DNA of 11,164 bases, taken from contig JALVFC010000228.1 in the NCBI GenBank assembly GCA_027030285.1, positions 1-11,164 of the forward strand. Direction: 5' to 3'. The translations under genes and the position numbers were made by a program. This document shows positions 6,761 to 11,164 of this stretch, piece by piece (position 1 is the first letter of the stretch; every line of letters starts with the position of its first letter). Under the pieces are notes generated by a model. The model was not told the origin of the DNA. It ran no database searches and saw only the letters and a list, made by a program, of their open reading frames with translations. Source of the DNA: Thiotrichaceae bacterium (GTDB lineage Bacteria > Pseudomonadota > Gammaproteobacteria > Thiotrichales > Thiotrichaceae).

Positions 6761-8391
6761 AAACAGACCAGAAAATCCGTGTTGTCCTGTTGATTGATAG
6801 TCTACATGCACCAGCCTGGGTGTATCGTTCTATCGAGCAGATAAAGCTGCTTGAAGGTGTGCGTATTTGTGGTGTGCTGGTTTGTCCTGCTGTCATAGAA
6901 AAGCAAGTATCCAAGGTTATTCACCATAAACTTGGCGAGTTGCAAAGCCGGTTATTTGATGGGGATATAGGTGGTCCTGACTATAGGGAAAAAAGAGACC
7001 TGACTAATCTGCTGGGTGGAGATTTGGTTAGGTCTATAGGCTCGACGAACTCACCAGGTTGGGCAAATAAAATGGTAGCTGCATTAAGGCAGGTAAAAGC
7101 AGATGTGGTTATTAAATATACCGATGATGAACTTCCGGAAGTAGTATTATCAGGGCTCAAGTACGGTATCTGGGATCATCTTTTTAATGCTGGTGCAGCA
7201 CACCGTAGAGGCTACGAAGGCTTGTGGGAAACATTACTGTCTCAGCCAGAAGTGGGTTCCAGTTTGCAAATTAGCCACCGGGATTTTCCCCGGCAGGCTT
7301 TGTTAAGATCTTTTTCCTGTGCTCATGAGGCATCTGTTTATGGCACGAATAACCCTAATTACTGGAAAAGCAGTTCGTTTGCATCACGTGCTTTAAAACG
7401 TCTGATGCAGAGGGGCGGTGATGCCTTTTTCGAAGGGCTTGCAAGTCAGCCGAATCAGGCGAATTCCATATCGCAGCATAACATCGATTGCCCAGGGGCT
7501 ATGCAGTATGCTTATTTGCTGGCGAAAAAAACTGCTTGCAAGCTGGCAAAGAAATTCAAATACAAAAGATATTTTGAACAGTGGTTATTATATTACAGCT
7601 TTAAGCCTGATGCCCGTTTGGATTCCTCCAATCTTATTCAAATGTTGCCACCGAAGGAGGTTTTCTGGGCTGATCCACATATAGTAGTTGAAAACGAACG
7701 CTATTATATCTTTATCGAAGAGCTGCCATTTGCGACTGATAAAGGCTATTTATCAGTGATTGAGATGAGTCAGAACGGTCATTATGGTTCACCCGTTAAA
7801 ATTCTGGAGCGTGACTATCACCTGTCGTACCCCAATGTTTTTCAGCATGAGGGGCAGTACTATATGATTCCTGAGACCTATGATAATGGCACAATAGAGC
7901 TGTATCGCTGCACCCGGTTTCCGGATCAATGGGAGTTTGTTATGAATCTTATGCAGGGTGTCAGGGCGGTAGATACTACGTTGTATTATGCTGATGATAA
8001 ATGGTGGCTGTTCGCAAATATTCAGGAAAACCCCGGCGCATCACCTCATGATGAGTTGTTTCTGTTTTATACCGAGAGTGGTGATTTTCAGACGACTGAT
8101 TGGGTAGCACACCCGCTTAATCCTGTTGTTTCAGACGTAAAAAATGCCAGACCTGCCGGTAAAATATATGAGGAAAATGGCAAAGTCTACAGACCCGCCC
8201 AGAATTGCTCTCATCATTATGGTTATGCTATGAATATCAACGAAATAACCTGCTTAAATACTGAGGAGTACAAGGAGCAGATTGTTAAAAGTATTGAGCC
8301 TGTTTGGGATAAAAATGTTATAGCAACGCATACTTATGCAAAAGCCGAAAAGCTTACTGTGCTGGATGGTATATTTCTAAGAAAAAAGTAG
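6757..8391 (+). CDS. Formyltransferase-like domain fused to GINT1_N-type beta-propeller
   Basis: The 544-residue protein has two parts. Residues 6-240 look like a distant formyltransferase fold: a first strand 'IRVVLLIDS', 'KADVVIKYTDDELPE' (114-128), then 'YGIWDHLFNAGAAHRRGYEGLW' (136-157), which parallels the 'fG.iN.H.s.LP..RG..p..W' element of methionyl-tRNA formyltransferases. H141 and R150-R151-G152 are kept, but the usual Asn two residues before the His is Trp139, so ordinary formyl transfer is uncertain. Residues 295-540 match the propeller domain called the N-terminal domain of glucosamine inositolphosphorylceramide transferase 1 (GINT1_N) in plants, with 'FWADPHIVVENERYYIFIEE' (303-322), 'LSYPNVFQHEGQYYMIPET' (356-374) and 'DTTLYYADDKWWLFAN' (406-421), which also resembles GH43-type blades. 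Bacterial proteins of this architecture occur in polysaccharide loci. A role in modifying or recognising a sugar on the flippase substrate is inferred from the ATGA overlap. No membrane segment or signal peptide is seen, so it should act in the cytoplasm. Confidence 0.78.
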   Translation: MKTDQKIRVVLLIDSLHAPAWVYRSIEQIKLLEGVRICGVLVCPAVIEKQVSKVIHHKLGELQSRLFDGDIGGPDYREKRDLTNLLGGDLVRSIGSTNSPGWANKMVAALRQVKADVVIKYTDDELPEVVLSGLKYGIWDHLFNAGAAHRRGYEGLWETLLSQPEVGSSLQISHRDFPRQALLRSFSCAHEASVYGTNNPNYWKSSSFASRALKRLMQRGGDAFFEGLASQPNQANSISQHNIDCPGAMQYAYLLAKKTACKLAKKFKYKRYFEQWLLYYSFKPDARLDSSNLIQMLPPKEVFWADPHIVVENERYYIFIEELPFATDKGYLSVIEMSQNGHYGSPVKILERDYHLSYPNVFQHEGQYYMIPETYDNGTIELYRCTRFPDQWEFVMNLMQGVRAVDTTLYYADDKWWLFANIQENPGASPHDELFLFYTESGDFQTTDWVAHPLNPVVSDVKNARPAGKIYEENGKVYRPAQNCSHHYGYAMNINEITCLNTEEYKEQIVKSIEPVWDKNVIATHTYAKAEKLTVLDGIFLRKK

Positions 8392-8435
8392 ATACTTACC
8401 GCCACCAAACTGTTTATTACGCTGAGTAGTTACAG

Positions 8436-8456
8436 AAAAAACAATATATGTTTTTT
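8436..8456. terminator. A/T-rich inverted repeat between convergent genes
   Basis: AAAAAACA (8436-8443) and TGTTTTTT (8449-8456) form a perfect 8 bp dyad around a 5-base loop in the 73-base gap between the stops at 8391 (+) and 8465 (-). The stem is weak in GC but has a T run on each strand, so it could act as a modest bidirectional terminator. Confidence 0.45.
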
Positions 8457-8464
8457 TGGGCGTT

Positions 8465-9481
8465 CTATATTTCAATTTCGATCATGGTTAATAGTGTTCT
8501 TTGTAATATACCAATATTATCGTCACTTACCATAAAGAACTGGTTATTGCGAAAGTGAGCCAGCCCTTCATAGTTATCCATTTTCCAGCCTTTTCGGCTA
8601 TCAAAAATAGCAAGGTCTTCGACCGGGCAGGGCAAATATTTTTTACATGATTCCAGCCTGATTCTGCGCAGACCTATAACTATTGGTTGTAAAGGGCTTG
8701 GCCATGACCGCTCAAGAATAATGATGCTACCGTCCTCAGCAATATCAATGCTGGTGACGCCGCTTTCAGCATAGGGAAGCGATGGAAATTGCCAGCGCAT
8801 CTCGCCCAGTTCCGGGCTGATTGCATAAAGTACGCGGCGCTGCCGAGCTTCTTTTTCCATAAATAGCTCGGTTGCAACGATGATGCCGTAGCTGGGGTGA
8901 ACAAGAATACTTTCCAGGCTGGTATTGCGTTTGTAGTAGTTTTCCGGTCTTTCCAGTTTGCCAGGTAATGGTAACGTGAAACGCCATTGTCCAGAGCTGG
9001 AATAAGCTTCAACCCTGGTGTGTCCCTCGAAAGAAACAAGTAGTACCGTGTCATTTTTCTGCTGATTATTGGCATTGAGTAGTGCCAGACCTTCAGCATC
9101 ACTTTTGGTTAAACTGGCAAGCGGTTTGCCCTGTTTGCTTAGCAGGGGTACAGCTGAGAGAGGATGAACACTGCTTAGGAATCCTTTATGCATATCAATC
9201 CTGAAGCGGAATAAGTAGCCATTGTCCGAGATCGCATAAAGTGTATTGGAATCAGCTTCCCAGGCAAGATCAGAAAGCTTGCCTACAGTGATCCCGTCTA
9301 CTACCAGAGACTGTAAATCCAGCGTACCCAGGTGGCGCACTTTCATATAGGTATCACCTTCGGAAAAGTGGGGTGATAATTCAAAGGCACTTGTTCTTGA
9401 AATAAAAAAAGACCAGATAATAGATAAAATAGAAAGCAGGGCTAGAAAAAAGACTAGCTTGTATTGTGTAGATAGTTTCAT
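8465..9481 (-). CDS. Esterase-like activity of phytase family protein, exported or anchored
   Basis: The 338-residue product from the ATG at 9481-9479 matches the 'esterase-like activity of phytase' family (PF13449), a propeller-like secreted domain. Motifs in order: 'KLSDLAWEAD' (68-77), 'LYAISDNGYLFRF' (81-93), 'KSDAEGLALL' (126-135), 'RNTSLESILVHPSYGIIVATE' region (185-205), 'IIILERSW' (253-260) and 'DNYEGLAHF' to 'FFMVSDDN' (302-322), the usual closing signature. An N-terminal hydrophobic stretch (about 9-27) with a basic start is a signal anchor or signal peptide, placing the domain in the periplasm. An upstream in-frame ATG at 9568 would add 29 residues lying inside the preceding gene and put polar sequence before the signal segment; ATG 9481, which overlaps that gene's TGA as ATGA, is therefore preferred. 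Substrate is unknown; phytase activity should not be assumed. It is coupled to the SUMF1-like gene. Confidence 0.84.
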   Translation of the reverse strand: MKLSTQYKLVFFLALLSILSIIWSFFISRTSAFELSPHFSEGDTYMKVRHLGTLDLQSLVVDGITVGKLSDLAWEADSNTLYAISDNGYLFRFRIDMHKGFLSSVHPLSAVPLLSKQGKPLASLTKSDAEGLALLNANNQQKNDTVLLVSFEGHTRVEAYSSSGQWRFTLPLPGKLERPENYYKRNTSLESILVHPSYGIIVATELFMEKEARQRRVLYAISPELGEMRWQFPSLPYAESGVTSIDIAEDGSIIILERSWPSPLQPIVIGLRRIRLESCKKYLPCPVEDLAIFDSRKGWKMDNYEGLAHFRNNQFFMVSDDNIGILQRTLLTMIEIEI

Positions 9482-10410
9482 TCTGCACTCATGGCGAGAC
9501 GGAAACCCGAGTGGTAATCCTGATGCCACTTTTGTTGATACGCACGGTTCGACAAGCGAGCATCCCATGGGTCATTAAACCATGATCCTCCGCGCAGGAC
9601 GAGGTTTCTGCTGGTGTTTATATCGGCACAGCGAGTTTCATCGCCTTTATATTGCGGGTCATAAGCAGAGCATGTCCACTCCCAGACATTCCCCAGTACA
9701 TCATAAATTCCCCAGGTATTAGGAGGATAGGATCCAACAGCTTGCAACTGGTTTGCATCATCCCAGTTTCCACTACAGCCATCACAATTAGCCTGGCCTG
9801 CCCATTGAGCATCTCCCCAGGGATGTTGGGAAGTAGTGCCAGCGCGTGCCATGTACTCCCATTCTGCCTCAGTGGGAAGACGGTAAGGTTTGCCAGTAGC
9901 CTTGCTTAACCACTGGCTAAAAAGCATGGCTCCAGTCCATGAGATTTCAATGACAGGATAATTCTCATAGCCTGGCTCAACAGAGTAAACACCATTCTCA
10001 TATAGAATATGGCTGTCGCGATCTTCATGTTTCACTTCCAGTAAAGGATGCTTGTCTTTAGCTCTTTTATGTGTACCAAGCGCATTCAGGAAAGGGACAA
10101 TTTGCTTATTTGTAACCTCAAAAAGTGCAATATAGAATGGCTTAACCTGAAGTTCGTGAAGGCGTTCATCCGCCTCACAATTGATATTGTCAGCAAAGCA
10201 ACCAATTGTGATATCGCCAGCAGGCAGGTAAAGCATGTCGGGTTCCAGTGGGTACACAAAATCAACGACAGGCTGGGTGGTTGAGGTGGGGGTTGCCTTC
10301 TTGTTTAAGGCGAGAGATGTCTCATTAAGTAAAAGCAAGAGATAGGCAAAACTCAATCCTATCAGGATAGTAGTAATGCCTGCCTTAAGCGGCTTCACAT
10401 GACCTTCCAT
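9478..10410 (-). CDS. SUMF1/FGE-sulfatase domain protein without FGE cysteines, exported or anchored
   Basis: The product (310 residues from ATG 10410) has a hydrophobic segment at about 11-30 and then a SUMF1 (formylglycine-generating-enzyme-like) domain from about 58 to the end: 'MLYLPAGDITIGC' (59-71), 'VKPFYIALFEVTNKQIVPFLN' region (89-109), 'YPVIEISWTGAMLFSQWLS' (151-169), 'YRLPTEAEWEYMARAG' (176-191), 'GIYDVLGNVWEW' (234-245), 'LRGGSWFNDPWDARLSNR' (272-289) and 'SGFRLA' (301-306). True FGE has two catalytic, copper-binding cysteines shortly after 'RGGSW'; here that loop is WFNDPWDAR, with no cysteine, so sulfatase activation is not expected. It more likely belongs to the broad, non-FGE group of periplasmic SUMF1-like proteins. 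Cys pairs at 71/78 and 209/212 may form disulfides. A GTG at 10398 with GGAAGGT just upstream is a serious alternative start; ATG 10410 has AAAGG nine bases upstream. First gene of a two-gene minus-strand operon with the phytase-like gene (ATGA overlap). Confidence 0.85.
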   Translation of the reverse strand: MEGHVKPLKAGITTILIGLSFAYLLLLLNETSLALNKKATPTSTTQPVVDFVYPLEPDMLYLPAGDITIGCFADNINCEADERLHELQVKPFYIALFEVTNKQIVPFLNALGTHKRAKDKHPLLEVKHEDRDSHILYENGVYSVEPGYENYPVIEISWTGAMLFSQWLSKATGKPYRLPTEAEWEYMARAGTTSQHPWGDAQWAGQANCDGCSGNWDDANQLQAVGSYPPNTWGIYDVLGNVWEWTCSAYDPQYKGDETRCADINTSRNLVLRGGSWFNDPWDARLSNRAYQQKWHQDYHSGFRLAMSAE

Positions 10411-10475
10411 GTCATTCAGCCTTTAAATGTGTCTTCAAGCAATGTTGCATGCTTATTACTCTTGCAAGATCCTTG

Positions 10476-10495
10476 TACTCAAGCATAAGTGAGTA
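10476..10495. promoter_or_regulatory. Dyad that could be an operator for the minus-strand pair
   Basis: TACTCA (10476-10481) and TGAGTA (10490-10495) form a perfect 6+6 bp inverted repeat with an 8-base spacer, 66-85 bases upstream of the SUMF1-like start. The palindrome CTTGCAAG lies next to it at 10461-10468. The spacing is right for a dimeric regulator, but no promoter is clear and a 6 bp dyad is not rare by chance. Confidence 0.25.
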
Positions 10496-10572
10496 TTTGG
10501 TACATGAAGTGGAGTCTAGTCTAATAAAGGTAGAAAAGCAGCAAAATATCAGTAATTAAGCTTTAAAAGCTA

Positions 10573-10619
10573 GATATCACGGATCCAGGAAGTTAGTACA
10601 GCAACTTGACCGCGATATC
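10573..10619. repeat. Nested imperfect inverted repeat
   Basis: GATATCACGG (10573-10582) pairs with CCGCGATATC (10610-10619) at nine of ten positions, and inside it AAGTT (10590-10594) pairs with AACTT (10603-10607) around an 8-base loop. The two nested stems suggest a folded RNA or a decayed mobile-element end; there is no T run for termination. Confidence 0.4.
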
Positions 10620-10636
10620 AGATGATTTCATTAATA

Positions 10637-10867
10637 CGACCTGACACCTAATTAGCGATACTACTCGTAATGCTTCTCATCGGTATGATGAAGGGAATAA
10701 CTGATGGATAAAATGCGATAAGCTGTAGATAGGGTAAATTGATGGGTTTGTTCGGCTAAGGTATGCTCTTTGAGCGATGAGTATTTGTGTAAGGCAGCTA
10801 AATTGATTTATTTACTTGCTTTTGAACTCAGTTGTTAATTTTTATATCCAGTTTGAGTGTCAGGTCG
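10637..10867. repeat. 231 bp segment bounded by 11 bp perfect inverted repeats (MITE-like)
   Basis: CGACCTGACAC (10637-10647) and GTGTCAGGTCG (10857-10867) are exact reverse complements. An 11 bp match of this kind within a 520 bp region is not expected often by chance. The 231 bp between the outer ends is AT-rich and holds no gene, as in a miniature inverted-repeat element. No target-site duplication is visible next to the arms (ATTAATA on the left, ATCCTTC on the right), so the mobile-element reading stays tentative. Confidence 0.35.
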
Positions 10868-10930
10868 ATCCTTCTATAAGGATAGTATCTGCCGTGTTTT
10901 TTAAATTATATTTTGGGCTATTAAACAAAC

Positions 10931-11164
10931 ATGGGTCTACGTAAAATTTCGAAAATGTTTGGCATCTTGCTACTGCTATTTTTTTCACAGCAGTCATATT
11001 CTGCCATCACTCTGGGCAATAGTAGCCAACAGTCAGGTGGCGCTGGTGGCATCAGTTTCAGCCACACCCTGAGCAGTGGTAGCAACCGCGCAGTAATAGT
11101 CGGCGTCTCCATCGAAGCCAATGGGTACATAGGCCGTGTTAGCAGTATTAGCTATGGTGGCATC
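10931..11164 (+). CDS. Exported protein with SGSNRAVIVGVS-type N-terminus, 5' part only
   Basis: ATG 10931 opens a frame that runs without a stop through the last base (78 codons seen). The first 25 residues are a good signal peptide: basic start (MGLRKISK), hydrophobic core (MFGILLLLFF) and a SYSA cleavage site before ITLG. The mature start has 'SFSHTLSSGSNRAVIVGVSIE' followed by 'VSSISYGGI', a beta-rich pattern I know from the N-terminal domain of many secreted or surface proteins of unknown function, often followed by other extracellular modules; the rest is outside the window. No clear Shine-Dalgarno sequence precedes 10931; M9 (10955) is a possible alternative start but would remove the basic n-region. 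The gene runs divergently from the SUMF1-like gene. Confidence 0.8.
   Translation, partial: MGLRKISKMFGILLLLFFSQQSYSAITLGNSSQQSGGAGGISFSHTLSSGSNRAVIVGVSIEANGYIGRVSSISYGGI

Larger units (their letters stand above)
10411..10930. other. Intergenic region between divergent genes, rich in dyads
   Basis: This 520-base stretch separates the minus-strand SUMF1-like gene from the plus-strand gene at 10931. The plus-strand ORFs I followed in it are all under about 20 codons. It should hold both divergent promoters, none of which I could fix. It contains the TACTCA/TGAGTA dyad, a nested imperfect hairpin (10573-10619), an 11 bp inverted repeat with arms 10637-10647 and 10857-10867, and a short hairpin (ATCCTT 10868-10873 / AAGGAT 10878-10883). 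Confidence 0.6.

Noticed and set aside
9482..9568. Upstream ATG 9568 as the start of the phytase-like gene
   Set aside because: It would place 29 polar residues before the export signal, inside the preceding gene; ATG 9481 forms an ATGA overlap and begins with a basic n-region.
9652..10284. Plus-strand ORFs opposite the SUMF1-like gene
   Set aside because: The minus-strand frame has all SUMF1 motifs; the opposing frames have none.

Overview
The window looks like one end of a surface- or exopolysaccharide-type accessory locus from a Gram-negative bacterium, probably a beta- or gammaproteobacterium with moderate to low GC. That assignment rests on general gene style only: a DUF1566/Lcl-type secreted protein, a Wzx-type flippase, a SUMF1-like lipoprotein/secreted protein, a phytase-like esterase and a secreted protein with an 'SGSNRAVIVGVS' type N-terminus. 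No rRNA, tRNA, CRISPR array, IS transposase or phage gene was seen.

Layout. (1) Positions 1-267 are the 3' end of a DUF1566-type gene, closed by a 12-13 bp stem-loop. (2) A gap of about 740 bp without a convincing gene follows. (3) A compact plus-strand block at 1014-5157 encodes an RraA/HMG-aldolase-family protein, a stand-alone ATP-grasp ligase related to the ATP-grasp module of cyanophycin synthetase, a 35-codon ORF with an excellent ribosome binding site (2813-2920), a second and different ATP-grasp ligase, and an Ldh_2-family (malate/L-lactate/ureidoglycolate dehydrogenase-like) protein. The Ldh-like protein lacks both histidines expected in the active site of that family. (4) After a 325 bp gap, a flippase and a fusion of a formyltransferase-like domain with a GINT1_N-like beta-propeller overlap by ATGA (5483-8391). 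(5) On the minus strand, convergent with these, a SUMF1-domain protein and a phytase-like esterase overlap by ATGA (10410-8465). (6) A 520 bp gap holds several dyads, including an 11 bp perfect inverted repeat 231 bp across. (7) The 5' end of an exported protein starts at 10931 and runs off the window.

How the genes may work together (inference). The block at 1014-5157 reads as a small biosynthetic cassette. A pyruvate-type aldolase/decarboxylase and an NAD(P)-binding Ldh-like protein could make or modify a 2-oxo/hydroxy acid, and two ATP-grasp enzymes could activate carboxylates and form amide or peptide bonds, either on an amino sugar or on the small peptide encoded between them. The flippase and the formyltransferase-like/propeller protein suggest the product ends up on a lipid-linked glycan that crosses the inner membrane. 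I do not recognise this exact gene combination as a described system. The small ORF between the two ligases and the altered Ldh active site are the points I would look at first.
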